In this document: positions 39,027 to 49,711 of the stretch, in pieces
Layout: every line of letters starts with the position of its first letter
Numbering within the stretch: the stretch's first letter is position 1
Assembly (NCBI GenBank): GCA_029976065.1
Contig: JARKNV010000043.1
Location: 1 to 64,000 of the forward strand
Length of the DNA stretch: 64,000 nt
Origin: Selenomonadales bacterium
GTDB taxonomy: Bacteria > Bacillota > Negativicutes > Sporomusales > UBA7701
Direction: 5' to 3'
The notes under the pieces: generated by a model
Database searches by the model: none
Seen by the model: only the letters and a program-made list of their open reading frames with translations
What the model was told of the DNA's origin: nothing
Translations under genes and position numbers: made by a program

Positions 39027-39055
39027 TTGCGTCCATTCGCCATTCGTGCTATCAT
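39027..39055 (+). promoter_or_regulatory. Sigma-A promoter of the T-box transcript
   Basis: TTGCGT (39027-39032) and TATCAT (39050-39055) are separated by exactly 17 bases. Transcription would start near 39062, just before the T-box stem I. Confidence 0.65.
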
Positions 39056-39072
39056 AATTAGCAAATCAACAT

Positions 39073-39301
39073 CGCAAAGGCGATGAGCGGGAAAGTACGC
39101 ACGCCGTATCCTCTCAGAGAGCCGGGCAAGGTGCGAGCCGGCAGGAAAAGCGTTCCGAAAGCCCCCTGCGAGCCGTGGGCCGAACAGCAGTAAGCCCCAC
39201 CGCGTTCCCGGCGTTAACGGGCAGAGGCGAGCCGCACGGCGGCTAATCTAGGTGGTACCGCGGGATAATAAGACCCGTCCTTGTTCAAGGACGGGTTTTT
39301 T
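39073..39301 (+). promoter_or_regulatory. T-box leader controlling the Lrp-aminotransferase operon
   Basis: All T-box elements are visible: stem I with AGTA (39094-39097) opposite CCGAA (39155-39159), the distal AGAGAG and GGTGCGAGCC loops, the T-box AGGTGGTACCGCGG at 39250-39263, and a terminator at 39273-39301. The specifier region reads GAAAGCCC. Strict spacing after GAA gives AGC (Ser), while one base on gives GCC (Ala). The antiterminator bulge UGGU expects a tRNA with A before CCA, which fits tRNA-Ala and not bacterial tRNA-Ser (G). With alaR-alaT-like genes downstream, Ala is favoured. Confidence 0.92.
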
Positions 39302-39391
39302 GTGTCTCGGCCGCCGATAAGCCTCGATCGGTACAACGGTAATTATTGTTATTACAGTAATCAACATTATTATTGAGAGGTGGAATTCTGC

Positions 39392-39867
39392 ATGCGCGAA
39401 CTATTGGAACTGTTGGAAAAGGATCATACCCTTACGGTTGCACAACTGGCGGTTATGCTCGACAAGCCGCAGGCCGAGATCGCCGCCCTGATAAAACAGT
39501 ACGAGGCGGACAAAACCATCGTCAAATACCAGACGATCGTCAACTGGGAGAAAGCCGGCGCCGACCGGGTGACCGCCATCATCGAAGTCCGGATCACGCC
39601 CCAGCGGGAGGTCGGCTTCGACGCCATCGCCGAGCGCATCTACCGGTTCCCCGAGGTCCGCAGCCTCTATTTAATGTCGGGCGCCTACGACCTGCTCGTC
39701 ATCGTCGAAGGCAAGACCCTCAAAGAAGCGGCCCAGTTCGTTTCCACCAAACTGTCGACAATTGATGGCGTCATCAGCACAACCACCCACTTCATGCTCA
39801 AGCAGTACAAGGAAGCGGGCGTCATTCTCGAGGACGGGGAAGAGGACCGCAGGCTGGCGGTGTCGCC

Positions 39868-39871
<4 letters not shown>
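39392..39871 (+). CDS. Lrp/AsnC-family regulator (AlaR-like)
   Basis: 159 residues. A helix-turn-helix (about residues 1-55) is followed by an AsnC ligand-binding domain with the glycine motif MSGAYDLLVIVEG. ATG 39392 follows GAGAGGTGG. It overlaps the aminotransferase start by ATGA. The same Lrp-aminotransferase pair is the alaR-alaT (yugG-yugH) arrangement of Bacillus. Amino-acid sensing is thus doubled: T-box on the RNA, Lrp at the DNA. Confidence 0.88.
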
Positions 39872-41034
<1,163 letters not shown>

Positions 41035-41035
41035 T

Positions 41036-41072
41036 AAAAACGGGACCCCCGAAAATCGGGGGTCCCGTTTTT
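41036..41072. terminator. Bidirectional terminator between alaT-like and deacetylase genes
   Basis: AAAAACGGGACCCCCGA pairs with TCGGGGGTCCCGTTTTT around AAA. The T run on each strand allows it to serve both convergent genes; it covers the deacetylase stop codon. Confidence 0.92.
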
Positions 41073-42279
41073 ACCTTATGACCTGTGATACGAACACGAA
41101 TTTCACGCCCATGGCCTCAAGCTCGGGGATCATCTCGCGCACGGCGATGGCCGTCGCCGGCCGGGCATGGCCGATGGCGATCGCGTTGCCGTCCCTGATC
41201 GCCAGCCGGGCCGCCGTTCTCAGCTGGCCCTTGATATACTCGACCTCGTTTCGGCCGTCGAGGAAGATTTCGTTGCTGCCGGTGCGCAACCCCGCCTGGC
41301 GGGCCGCGTCGGCGGCGATCGACTGGCCGCTGGTGCGGCTGTCGACGAAGAACAGGTTGTTGGCCTTGAGGACGCCCAGCACCGCCTTCATCACCCGGCG
41401 GTCACCGGTGGCTTTGGAGCCCTGGTGGTTATTGACGCCGATAATCCCCGGCACCGCCTTGATCGCCTTGGCGGTCATGTCGCGGATTTCCTGGTCGCTC
41501 ATCGCCACCATAATCGTGCTTGCCTCCGATTGCTCGGCCGCCGACAGCGGTTCCATCGGCAGGTGGAGCATCACCTGGTGGCCGGCGCTGAGCGCCCGCG
41601 ACGCCGCCTCGTTGCTGTACGGGCGGTACGGCAGGACGGCGAAGGTCACCGGGCGGGGCATGGCAGCGAAGGAGGAAATCGTTTCGGCGCTGTAGCCGAA
41701 GTCATCGATAAGCAGCGCCAGATTGCCGTGGCCGAGCGGTTTAACCACCGGCGGCTCGCCCTTTTTCCCCGGGAGGGGGATGAAAAGCCGGTCGGTTACG
41801 ATGACGAGCGGCTCGCCGGCCAGCTTGTCGCGGATGCCGACATCCACGCGGGCGGCCGGCTGGCCCTGATAATTGTCGTTCTCGGTCGCCAGCACCTCGC
41901 CGCCGGTGTTGAGAAGCTGCGCCGCCAGCGCCTGCCTCACGGCCTCCGGCTGGGTGTCGGCGGCCAGGAGCATCTGGCGGGCGTGCCAGCGGATCGAGCC
42001 TTCCACCGACGTGCGGGGCGTTTCGCGACCCCCTTCCTGCAGCTTGCGGGACTCCAGCTTGGCGCCGGCCAGGCTTTTGTCCACGGCGGCGTGGATGCGC
42101 TGGGCGCTGGCCGTATAGTCGGCCACCGCGCCGGCGCCGGTTTTTTCCAGCGTGTACAGTTGTTGTTGTTTAGGGGCTACCGTCTCCTTGGGCTTTTGTT
42201 CCGGCGAATTGAGGTAGAAAATGAGCGCGCCGAGCGCCATTAGGACGAGAAGCAGCCGTATTTTGCTCGATTTGAACAT
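41071..42279 (-). CDS. Divergent polysaccharide deacetylase family protein
   Basis: 402 residues from ATG 42279 behind AGGAGA. An N-terminal membrane anchor (residues 6-24) is followed by a linker region and a C-terminal NodB-like divergent deacetylase domain: LALLIDDFGYS (metal Asp), LHLPMEP, NNHQGSKAT (His) and FFVDSRTSG. It resembles YibQ-type exported proteins thought to act at the cell wall. Substrate and activity are unproven in this group. Confidence 0.88.
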   Translation of the reverse strand: MFKSSKIRLLLVLMALGALIFYLNSPEQKPKETVAPKQQQLYTLEKTGAGAVADYTASAQRIHAAVDKSLAGAKLESRKLQEGGRETPRTSVEGSIRWHARQMLLAADTQPEAVRQALAAQLLNTGGEVLATENDNYQGQPAARVDVGIRDKLAGEPLVIVTDRLFIPLPGKKGEPPVVKPLGHGNLALLIDDFGYSAETISSFAAMPRPVTFAVLPYRPYSNEAASRALSAGHQVMLHLPMEPLSAAEQSEASTIMVAMSDQEIRDMTAKAIKAVPGIIGVNNHQGSKATGDRRVMKAVLGVLKANNLFFVDSRTSGQSIAADAARQAGLRTGSNEIFLDGRNEVEYIKGQLRTAARLAIRDGNAIAIGHARPATAIAVREMIPELEAMGVKFVFVSQVIR

Positions 42280-42315
42280 CACAATTGTCTCCTGTGAAAC
42301 TATTATGTCAAACAA

Positions 42316-42347
42316 GAATACCTGGCTTAATTATAAGCCAGGTATTC
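42316..42347 (-). terminator. Terminator of the metallo-hydrolase gene
   Basis: GAATACCTGGCTTA pairs perfectly with TAAGCCAGGTATTC, with TTGTTTG after it on the minus strand. It lies between the metallo-hydrolase stop and the deacetylase start. Confidence 0.75.
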
Positions 42348-42369
42348 GCCCTAAACAACCAGAATCCTT

Positions 42370-43122
42370 TTACAATTTCACCGTTTCCCCGTCCGCCGGC
42401 ACCGTCACCCGTTCCGCCAGCCCCGTGCGCTCCAGGTAATCACGCAGCAGCGGGCGGGTCAGCAGGCAGTGGTTGAAGGTTTCCATGTGGACCACGACCA
42501 CTCTCGCCGCCGGAGCCGCCTGGCAGACGGCGGCGATGTCGGCGGTGTCCATGGTGATCGGGCCGCCGCTCAGGAACTGCGCCGCCCCGGCGAAGAGGAC
42601 GATAACGTCGGGCCGGTGCTCGGCTAGGGCCGCCGCCACCTCCGGGCACCATACCGTATCGCCGGCGATATAGACCGCGGGTTCCCCGGGGCTGCGAAGC
42701 ACATAGCCCGACACCGGCCCCATCTTGTCGCCGATCTCCCCCGTGCCGTGCCGGCCCCCCGTCCTGGCGAAGGACACCCCCCGCCACTCGGCCCGCGCGC
42801 CGACGGCCGTCACCGCGCGGAAACCGAAGCCCCGCAGCTTCTCCTCGTCGGCCGGCTGGCAAAACAGCGGCAACTCCTTGGGCAGCCGCTCGGCCGCCGC
42901 CGCGTCGAAATGGTCGCGGTGGGTATGGGTGCTCAGTACACCGTCCACCGCCGTCAATTCGCTTTCATTTATCGGCAGCTCGACAAGAGGATTCCGGCGG
43001 GGCTGCGGGGAATTGTCAATAGGCGGCATCGCTCCGGCCGGGCTGAGGACGGGATCGACGAGCAGCCTTACGCCGCCGAAGCTCAGCAGAAAGGTCGCGT
43101 GCCTTATCAGGCGCAGTTCCAT
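42370..43122 (-). CDS. MBL-fold metallo-hydrolase
   Basis: 250 residues. The beta-lactamase-fold signature is STHTHRDHFDAA, with further ligands in IAGDTVW and VVHMETFNHC. ATG 43122 follows GGGAGATGAT; the frame continues upstream but without coding support. Members with this short compact form (MELRLIRHATFLLSFGGVRLLVDPVL) act on unknown phosphoesters or lactones. It stands alone. Confidence 0.87.
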   Translation of the reverse strand: MELRLIRHATFLLSFGGVRLLVDPVLSPAGAMPPIDNSPQPRRNPLVELPINESELTAVDGVLSTHTHRDHFDAAAAERLPKELPLFCQPADEEKLRGFGFRAVTAVGARAEWRGVSFARTGGRHGTGEIGDKMGPVSGYVLRSPGEPAVYIAGDTVWCPEVAAALAEHRPDVIVLFAGAAQFLSGGPITMDTADIAAVCQAAPAARVVVVHMETFNHCLLTRPLLRDYLERTGLAERVTVPADGETVKL

Positions 43123-43167
43123 TTTATCATCTCCCGCTGATTCGTTTCTCCTTCTATTGTAAACAAC

Positions 43168-43193
43168 ACCGCGCCCAAAAACGATAGCGCGGT
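43168..43193. repeat. Hairpin in the metallo-hydrolase/Lrp divergent region
   Basis: ACCGCGC (43168-43174) pairs with GCGCGGT (43187-43193) and is followed by AAAAAA. It could be an operator or an RNA hairpin; the role is not clear. Confidence 0.4.
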
Positions 43194-43242
43194 GAAAAAA
43201 TTGGCCCGCGTTTGATTTCGCCGGGAAAGGATTTGGCCGCCA

Positions 43243-43656
43243 ATGATTGACGCAACCGACCTCGCCATCATCAAACTCCTCCAGGAGAACTCCCGCCGCC
43301 AGTGGAAGGAGATCGGCGCCGCCGTCCACCTCACCGGCCAGGCGGTGGCCGCGCGGGTCCAGGCCCTGGAAGACGCGGGCGTCATCGCCGCCTACTCCGT
43401 CCTGGTGGACGCCGCCAAGCTCGGCAAGCCGCTGACCGCCTTCATCACCGTCTTCATGGCCAGCGCCGACCATGCCGCCTTCCGCACCTTCCTCGCCGGC
43501 GAGGCGCGCATCACCGCCGCCCACCGCGTGAGCGGCGACGGCTGCTACTGGCTGCGGGCCGAGCTCGCCTCCCACGACGACCTCAACACCCTGTTGGAAC
43601 AAATCCTCCGCCACGGCAACTACCGTCTCCACCTGTCCATCGACCGCATAAAATAG
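43243..43656 (+). CDS. Lrp/AsnC-family transcriptional regulator
   Basis: 137 residues. It starts with DATDLAIIKLLQENSRRQWKEIG, the AsnC-type helix-turn-helix, and ends with an AsnC/RAM domain. The Fe-S protein gene follows 14 bases downstream, so they are co-transcribed. The effector is unknown. Confidence 0.88.
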   Translation: MIDATDLAIIKLLQENSRRQWKEIGAAVHLTGQAVAARVQALEDAGVIAAYSVLVDAAKLGKPLTAFITVFMASADHAAFRTFLAGEARITAAHRVSGDGCYWLRAELASHDDLNTLLEQILRHGNYRLHLSIDRIK

Positions 43657-43670
43657 AAGGAGGTGCCCGC

Positions 43671-44771
43671 ATGGGCCACCTTGGCGCCGGCAAAGCCGAC
43701 GTATTCAGAGCCCTGGCCGAGCGGCTCGACAAAAACCCCGTCGGCGCGCCGTTCAACGCTACCCTCCTCAGCATCCTCCAGATCATGTACACCGCCAAGG
43801 AAGCCGCCGTCGGCGGTCAGTTCCCGTCCGGCTTCGTCACCCTCGACAAGCTGGCGGCCCTCACCGGCCAGGCCGAGGCCGAGCTTGCCCCCCTCCTCGA
43901 AAACATGGCCGCCAAGGGCCTCGTCGTCGATATCCCGCGCCGCGACAGGGTGCTGTACGCCCTCTCCCCCCTCGTCGTCGGCTTTTTCGAATACACCTTC
44001 ATGCGCACGGGCGGTCCCCTGCCGCTCGGCGAGCTTGCCGAGCTGTTCGAGCGCTACCACCACGAGCGGGGCGTCGCGGGAGAATTTTTCGGGGCCGACA
44101 CCAAGCTGTTCCAGGCCTGGGCGTACGAAAGCGCCATGCCGGGCGACGTCACCACCGAGGTGCTCGACTACGAGAAGGCGTCGGTAATGATCCGCGCCGC
44201 CGGCAAAGGCGCCCTGTCGATGTGCTACTGCCGCCACCAGGCTCAGCACCGCGGCACCGTTTGCAACGCCCCGGTCGAAGACGTCTGCACCTCGCTCGGC
44301 AACGCCGCCGAGTGGCTCATCCGGCGCGGCTTCGCCCGCCCGGCGAGCGCCGACGAACTGCTGCGCGTCCTCGACCGCACCGAGGCCCTCGGCCTCGTCC
44401 ACCTCGCCGACAATGTCGCCAACAATCCCGCCTTCGTCTGCCACTGCTGCGGCTGCTGCTGCGGCGTGCTCCGCACCATCAACGAGCAGGGCATCCTGTC
44501 CGTCCACCCCAGCAACTTCATCGCCACCGTGGATGCCGCCAAATGCACCGCCTGCGGCCTGTGCGCCCGGCGCTGCCACGTCCGCGCCGTCACGGCCGCG
44601 TCGCCGGAAACCGCCGCCGGCGATGCCGGCCGCTGCCTGGGCTGCGGCGTGTGCGTCAAGGCCTGCCCGCAGGGAGCGATAACGCTTGTGCGTCGCGACA
44701 TCATCCGCATCCCGCCCCGCGATAACCTCGAAAAAATGAAACTGATAGCGAAAGAAAAAGGTAAGTTGTAG
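43671..44771 (+). CDS. 4Fe-4S dicluster protein with winged-helix-like head
   Basis: 366 residues from ATG 43671 behind GGAGGTG. Residues 1-110 are helical with a winged-helix flavour (SGFVTLDKLAALTGQAEAELAPLLENMAAKGLV). The middle has several cysteines (MCYCRHQAQHRGTVC, then CHCCGCCCGVLR). The C-terminus carries two [4Fe-4S] motifs, CTACGLCARRC and CLGCGVCVKAC. It looks like a redox protein of anaerobes that combines a DNA-binding-like head with clusters. The partner and reaction are unknown. Confidence 0.82.
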   Translation: MGHLGAGKADVFRALAERLDKNPVGAPFNATLLSILQIMYTAKEAAVGGQFPSGFVTLDKLAALTGQAEAELAPLLENMAAKGLVVDIPRRDRVLYALSPLVVGFFEYTFMRTGGPLPLGELAELFERYHHERGVAGEFFGADTKLFQAWAYESAMPGDVTTEVLDYEKASVMIRAAGKGALSMCYCRHQAQHRGTVCNAPVEDVCTSLGNAAEWLIRRGFARPASADELLRVLDRTEALGLVHLADNVANNPAFVCHCCGCCCGVLRTINEQGILSVHPSNFIATVDAAKCTACGLCARRCHVRAVTAASPETAAGDAGRCLGCGVCVKACPQGAITLVRRDIIRIPPRDNLEKMKLIAKEKGKL

Positions 44772-44784
44772 GAGGCTTGACCAT

Positions 44785-45675
44785 TTGAACCGGTATTACC
44801 AAGGCGTCGCCCTCGTCTTCCTCTCCGCGCTGGGCTTCAGCCTGCTGCCCATTTTCGCCATTTTCGCCTACCGCGAAGGCGCCGGGGTTCTGACCCTCCT
44901 CTTCCTGCGCTTCACCCTCGCCGCCCTCTTCCTGTTCGCCTATCTGGGCCTGAAGAAGCAGCCGGTCGCCGTCTCCCGCCGCCAGCTCGCCCTGCTGTTC
45001 GCGCTGGGCGGCGTCCTCTACTCCGCCCAGTCCTCGCTCTTTTTCGGCTCGCTCCGCTACATCCCCGCGACGCTGACCTCGCTGATGCTCTACACCTATC
45101 CGCTATTCGTCGCCCTCCTCGCCGCCGTTGTCGACAAGGAGAGGCTGACCGTCAAAAACCTGCTGGCCATTGCCCTGTCCATGACGGGGCTGGTATTCGT
45201 TCTCGGCGCCTCCGCGGAGGCGATCAACGCCACCGGCGTGCTCATGGCCCTGGGAGCGGCCGTCGTCTATTCCGCCTACCTCGTGATCGGCACGAGAGTG
45301 GTCAGGGAACTGTCGCCGCTCGTCACCACCGCTTACGTCGCCAGCTTCGCCGCCCTCTCGATGCTGACCGCCGGCACGGCCGGCGGGTCGCTCAACTTCG
45401 CCCTCACCCCGACCGCCTGGCTGGCGGTGGCCGGTATCGTCGCTTTCGCCACCATCCTGGCCATGCTCACCCTCTTCCGTGGCCTGGAGCTCATCGGCCC
45501 GACCCGCGCCTCCATCCTCAGCATGCTGGAGCCGCTCCTCACCTTCGGCTTCTCCGCCCTGCTGTTCGGCGACCGCTTCACCGCCCTGCAGCTGGCCGGC
45601 GGCGCCGCCGTGCTCGCCGGCGCGGCGATGGTCGTGCTGTCGCGGGCCAAAGAAGAACCCCCAGAAAAACGGTAA
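44785..45675 (+). CDS. EamA/DMT-family transporter
   Basis: 296 residues with ten predicted membrane segments in two EamA repeats (first ends near residue 135; second contains ELIGPTRASILSMLEPLLTFGFSALLFGD). The TTG start at 44785 is chosen because GGAGG lies about ten bases upstream, 13 bases after the Fe-S gene. Likely an exporter of amino acids or metabolites. Confidence 0.88.
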   Translation: MNRYYQGVALVFLSALGFSLLPIFAIFAYREGAGVLTLLFLRFTLAALFLFAYLGLKKQPVAVSRRQLALLFALGGVLYSAQSSLFFGSLRYIPATLTSLMLYTYPLFVALLAAVVDKERLTVKNLLAIALSMTGLVFVLGASAEAINATGVLMALGAAVVYSAYLVIGTRVVRELSPLVTTAYVASFAALSMLTAGTAGGSLNFALTPTAWLAVAGIVAFATILAMLTLFRGLELIGPTRASILSMLEPLLTFGFSALLFGDRFTALQLAGGAAVLAGAAMVVLSRAKEEPPEKR

Positions 45676-45676
45676 A

Positions 45677-45702
45677 ACCCTTGCCGCCCTGGCAAGGGTT
45701 CG
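45677..45702. terminator. Bidirectional terminator between the EamA and Gate-domain genes
   Basis: AACCCTTGCC pairs with GGCAAGGGTT. A short T-containing tail is on the plus strand, and the minus-strand gene ends within a few bases. Confidence 0.75.
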
Positions 45703-45703
45703 T

Positions 45704-46654
45704 TTATAAAACACCGTTGATCGTCAGCACTATCATCATCAGCATCACTGCCTGGGTCACGATAAACCCGGCCGCCGCCACCTTTGTTCCCAGTTTTTTG
45801 CCGAACACGCCGACCGCCCTGGGGAACGACGAAGCGAACAGGTCGTAGAAATTATGGAGCAGGGAAACGGTCAACAGCAGCGGCACGACCACCGCCGCCG
45901 GCACCACCCCGTCGCGCAGCGCCGCCCCCACCGCCGCCACGCCGCCGATCATGCTGACCAGTCCGGTGCCGGCGATGGGCAGCAGGCCGGCGTCGAGTCC
46001 CAGCCGGCCAAGAAGCGGCAGGTAATCCGTAAGACGCTGAAGATAGCCCGTTTTAATGAAATACATCGCCGCGAACGACATCGCCGCCATCCACACGGCC
46101 ATGTTCAGGAAGGGCCGCCAGCAGCCAACCACCGCGGCCCGCACCGCCGCCGGCCAGCCCATGGCCGGTTTCTCCGCCGGCACCGCGCAGCCGCCCGTCC
46201 GGCCGCCGCTCAGCAGGCGGGCGTAGGCCACCCCGAGCAGCGAAATTAGCGCGAAGGCGGCGAAATAGACCGCAAGAAAACGTACGGCTATAGTCAACGG
46301 ATACATGGCCGCCATTATGGGTATAAAAGAGAACACGAAAAACTGCAGTACCGACGGGGCCTTGGCGACCAGGTTGGCGGCGATCACCTCCCCGTCCGTC
46401 AGCCCCGTCCGTTCCCTCGCCAGCGCCACGGCCGCCATGCCGGCCGTGCGGTCGCCGGCCGCCAGCACCACCGACAGGGCGCAGGCCGGCGGCAGGCCGG
46501 TCAGCCGGGCCACGGCCGGCAGCAGCAGCCGGCTGCCGATCACGCCGCCGCGGTTGGCGAACAGCCCGGAGAGGAACAGGCCGATATAGAGCGAGGGGAG
46601 CACGCTTTTCAGGATATCCGCCGTCGCCCAGGCGGCGGCGATAAGTTCATTCAT
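45704..46654 (-). CDS. Nucleoside-recognition (Gate) domain membrane protein
   Basis: 316 residues with about eight hydrophobic segments. Two Gate-like repeats include the signatures NRGGVIGSRLLLPAVARLTGLP and GLDAGLLPIAGTGLVSMIGGVAAVGAAL. ATG 46654 follows GGGGGA; a longer frame to 46714 lies inside the upstream gene. Relatives include spore-maturation SpmA/SpmB-type and FeoB-gate proteins. The start overlaps the upstream unknown gene by 8 bases. Confidence 0.8.
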   Translation of the reverse strand: MNELIAAAWATADILKSVLPSLYIGLFLSGLFANRGGVIGSRLLLPAVARLTGLPPACALSVVLAAGDRTAGMAAVALARERTGLTDGEVIAANLVAKAPSVLQFFVFSFIPIMAAMYPLTIAVRFLAVYFAAFALISLLGVAYARLLSGGRTGGCAVPAEKPAMGWPAAVRAAVVGCWRPFLNMAVWMAAMSFAAMYFIKTGYLQRLTDYLPLLGRLGLDAGLLPIAGTGLVSMIGGVAAVGAALRDGVVPAAVVVPLLLTVSLLHNFYDLFASSFPRAVGVFGKKLGTKVAAAGFIVTQAVMLMMIVLTINGVL

Positions 46655-47477
46655 CGTCTGTCCCCCGCCGGTAGATGCAGCCGCGATGCCGGTGGCAATA
46701 ATAGCCGCCCGCATCGCAGGCTACGAGGCTCTCGGCCGCGCCGGCCGTCGGCCGGCCGGTCTGGGCGGCGATCAGGGCGAACGCCATGTTCACCTGGGTC
46801 GCCGTTCCCTCCACCGCCATCACCGTCGCTCCTTCCGCGCCGCCCAGGCCCCCGGCGCCGATAACCGTCGCCGCGGCCCCGGTCAGTAATTCCAGGGCGT
46901 CTTTCTCGGTCACCACCCTGCCGGCCAGCGGCATAAGGCCCACCGCCATCCCCATCGCCTGGTCGGCCCGCCCGCGGCCCGCCTTGGCGACAGCCTCGGC
47001 GATCGACCCCGGGATCAGCTTCTCCAGCCCCACGGCGATAATCGTCCTGATACCTTCCGCGTAGACCGCGCTCAGCACCCGCCCGGCCGCCCCGCCGCCG
47101 GCCAGCCCGGCCATGAGCGCCGCCGCCCCGCGGCAATCCAGCGCGTTGGCGCCGGTCACGAATACGTCGTCCGGACCCATCGCCGCCAGTTCCTCGCCCG
47201 GGCAGCCGTCCACGCCGCGCCATTGTCCATCCTCGATCAGCACGTAGTGCGGAGCTTCCACCAGCACTTTGGCCGTACGCGCCCCGTCCGGGGTTATCCG
47301 CCCGCCGATGCGCAGCGGCGACGCGCCGAACAGCTCGGCGAGCGCGGCCACCGTCGTGCCTGCTTTCAGCAAAATCTTCCCTTTTTCCCTGGCCGCCCGC
47401 ACTGCGGGCAAATCATAGATGGCAAGCGCGATCAGCCGCTTGGCCGCCGGCACGCTCACAACCACCTGACCGTTCAT
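46647..47477 (-). CDS. Uncharacterised protein coupled to the Gate-domain membrane protein
   Basis: 276 residues, not recognised. The first half is beta-rich (VVVSVPAAKRLIALAIYDL, ILLKAGTTVAALAELFG). A glycine- and alanine-rich second half (GMAVGLMPLAGRVVTEKDALELLTG, VIGAGGLGGAEGATV) suggests an alpha/beta fold with nucleotide- or cofactor-binding loops. A His/Cys tail (GYYCHRHRGCIYRR) could hold metal. The 8-base overlap with the membrane protein suggests a functional pair. Confidence 0.75.
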   Translation of the reverse strand: MNGQVVVSVPAAKRLIALAIYDLPAVRAAREKGKILLKAGTTVAALAELFGASPLRIGGRITPDGARTAKVLVEAPHYVLIEDGQWRGVDGCPGEELAAMGPDDVFVTGANALDCRGAAALMAGLAGGGAAGRVLSAVYAEGIRTIIAVGLEKLIPGSIAEAVAKAGRGRADQAMGMAVGLMPLAGRVVTEKDALELLTGAAATVIGAGGLGGAEGATVMAVEGTATQVNMAFALIAAQTGRPTAGAAESLVACDAGGYYCHRHRGCIYRRGTDDE

Positions 47478-47573
47478 GACAAAGCCTCCTTACCGGGCCC
47501 CGCAACCGGAAACCCACCGCTACCGGATAAATTCCCGCCCGGCGGCCGCCAATCCTGCCAAGGAGCTGATATC

Positions 47574-48077
47574 GTGCAAGAAGTCCGCGACATCGTCCGC
47601 CCCGGCCTCACCGTGCTGTTTATCGGCATCAACCCCGGCGTCCGGTCCGCCGAAACCGGCCACCACTTCGCCGGCTACTCCAACCGCTTCTGGAAGCTGC
47701 TCCATGCCGCCGGGCTCACCCCCCGGCAGCTTAAGCCGGAAGAGGACGAACTCCTGCTCTCCTTCGGCTACGGCATCACCAACATCGTGCCCCGCCCGAC
47801 AAGGGCCGCCGCGGAAATCACCCGCGACGAATACCGCCAGGGGCGGGCGGCGCTCCTGGAGAAAATCTCCCTGCTCCGGCCGCGGGTCGCCTGCTTTGTC
47901 GGCATCGGCGTCTACCGGGAGTACTCCGGCCGCAAGGAGGTTGCCTGCGGCCTCCAGGCGAACGCCGTCGTGCCCGGCGTGACCGACTTCGTCGTGCCCA
48001 ACCCCAGCGGCCTCAACCGCATGCCTTTCGCCGAACAGCTCGGCCACTTCGCCGCGTTGGCCCGCCTCATCGGATAG
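47574..48077 (+). CDS. mug: G/U mismatch-specific uracil-DNA glycosylase
   Basis: 167 residues. Mug/TDG motif 1 is FIGINPGVRSAETGHHFAG (Asn in the active site), and motif 2 is NPSGLNR. The length is that of bacterial Mug. GTG 47574 follows AAGGAG at 47560-47565. It excises uracil and ethenocytosine from mismatches. Confidence 0.93.
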   Translation: MQEVRDIVRPGLTVLFIGINPGVRSAETGHHFAGYSNRFWKLLHAAGLTPRQLKPEEDELLLSFGYGITNIVPRPTRAAAEITRDEYRQGRAALLEKISLLRPRVACFVGIGVYREYSGRKEVACGLQANAVVPGVTDFVVPNPSGLNRMPFAEQLGHFAALARLIG

Positions 48078-48131
48078 TCTGCCCGCGTCCGGTAAACGCT
48101 AAAGGCAATACTGTTCGCCGGAGGAAACGAC

Positions 48132-48263
48132 ATGGAAAGAATAAATTTCCCCCAGATTACCGGCCAGTCCGACCTATTGGACCCCCTCCGTCCCGGACGC
48201 TTCCAGTACAACTTCTTCGACCGGTGGGACGAGCTTGAAAGGGAATACGACCAAAGGCTATGA
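48132..48263 (+). CDS. Small protein of 43 residues
   Basis: ATG 48132 is preceded by GGAGGAAACGAC, a strong ribosome binding site. The frame has third-position GC like its neighbours and ends just before a terminator. The peptide (MERINFPQITGQ ... FFDRWDELEREYDQRL) is acidic with a helical aromatic tail. No family known. The unit mug-small ORF-terminator is compact, so it is likely expressed. Confidence 0.6.
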   Translation: MERINFPQITGQSDLLDPLRPGRFQYNFFDRWDELEREYDQRL

Positions 48264-48278
48264 CCGTATAATCAATAA

Positions 48279-48304
48279 GCCGCCCGGAAAACCTTCCAGG
48301 CGGC
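48279..48304. terminator. Hairpin between the small ORF and hisIE
   Basis: GCCGCCCGGAA pairs with TTCCAGGCGGC, with one mismatch. The plus-strand tail CATTTTCTATTT fits termination of the mug unit, and it also lies just beyond the his operon end. Confidence 0.8.
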
Positions 48305-48310
48305 CATTTT

Positions 48311-48951
48311 CTATTTCCGGCGGCTCCTGAGTTCGGCGAACAGCTCCGTCGGCGTGATATTGTGATGGGCCAGCAGCACCAGGCAGTGGTACCACAGATC
48401 GGCCATCTCGTAAAGGATCTCCCCCTTGGCGTCGTTCTTCGAGGCGATGATCGTCTCGGCCGCCTCCTCGCCCACCTTCTTGAGGATCTTGTCTTGCCCC
48501 TTATCGAACAGGTAGGTGGTATAGGAGCCCTCCTTGGGGTTGGCCTTGCGGTCGTTGATGACGTTGTAAAGCTCGTACAGCACCGTCATCGCCGGTTTAT
48601 AGTCGGCTGCTGCGGAAGTATCCCGCTCTCCCCCCGCGCCGTCCAGGCGGCGGCTGAAGCACGAGAAGGTGCCTTCGTGGCAGGCGGCCCCCGTCTGCTC
48701 TACCTTCACCAGCAACGTGTCGCCGTCGCAGTCGTAATAGATTTCCCGCACCTTCTGCACATGCCCCGAGGTTTCGCCCTTCTGCCACAGGGCCCGGCGG
48801 CTGCGGCTGTAGAACCAGGTCACACCTGTGTCCAGCGTCTTCTGCAGCGACTCGGCGTTCATATACGCCATCATCAGCACGGCGCCCGAGCCGGCGTCCT
48901 GGATAACGGCCGGCACCAGGCCCTGCTGGTCGAATTTTATCATGTCCGTGT

Positions 48952-48955
<4 letters not shown>
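48311..48955 (-). CDS. hisIE: Bifunctional phosphoribosyl-AMP cyclohydrolase/phosphoribosyl-ATP pyrophosphohydrolase
   Basis: 214 residues. The N-terminal HisI part has [24 protein letters not shown] and [14 protein letters not shown] (zinc cysteines). The C-terminal HisE part has [21 protein letters not shown] and [15 protein letters not shown]. The fusion performs steps 2 and 3 of histidine synthesis. Last gene of the operon; it overlaps hisF by 4 bases. Confidence 0.96.
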
Positions 48956-49710
<755 letters not shown>

Positions 49711-49711
49711 C

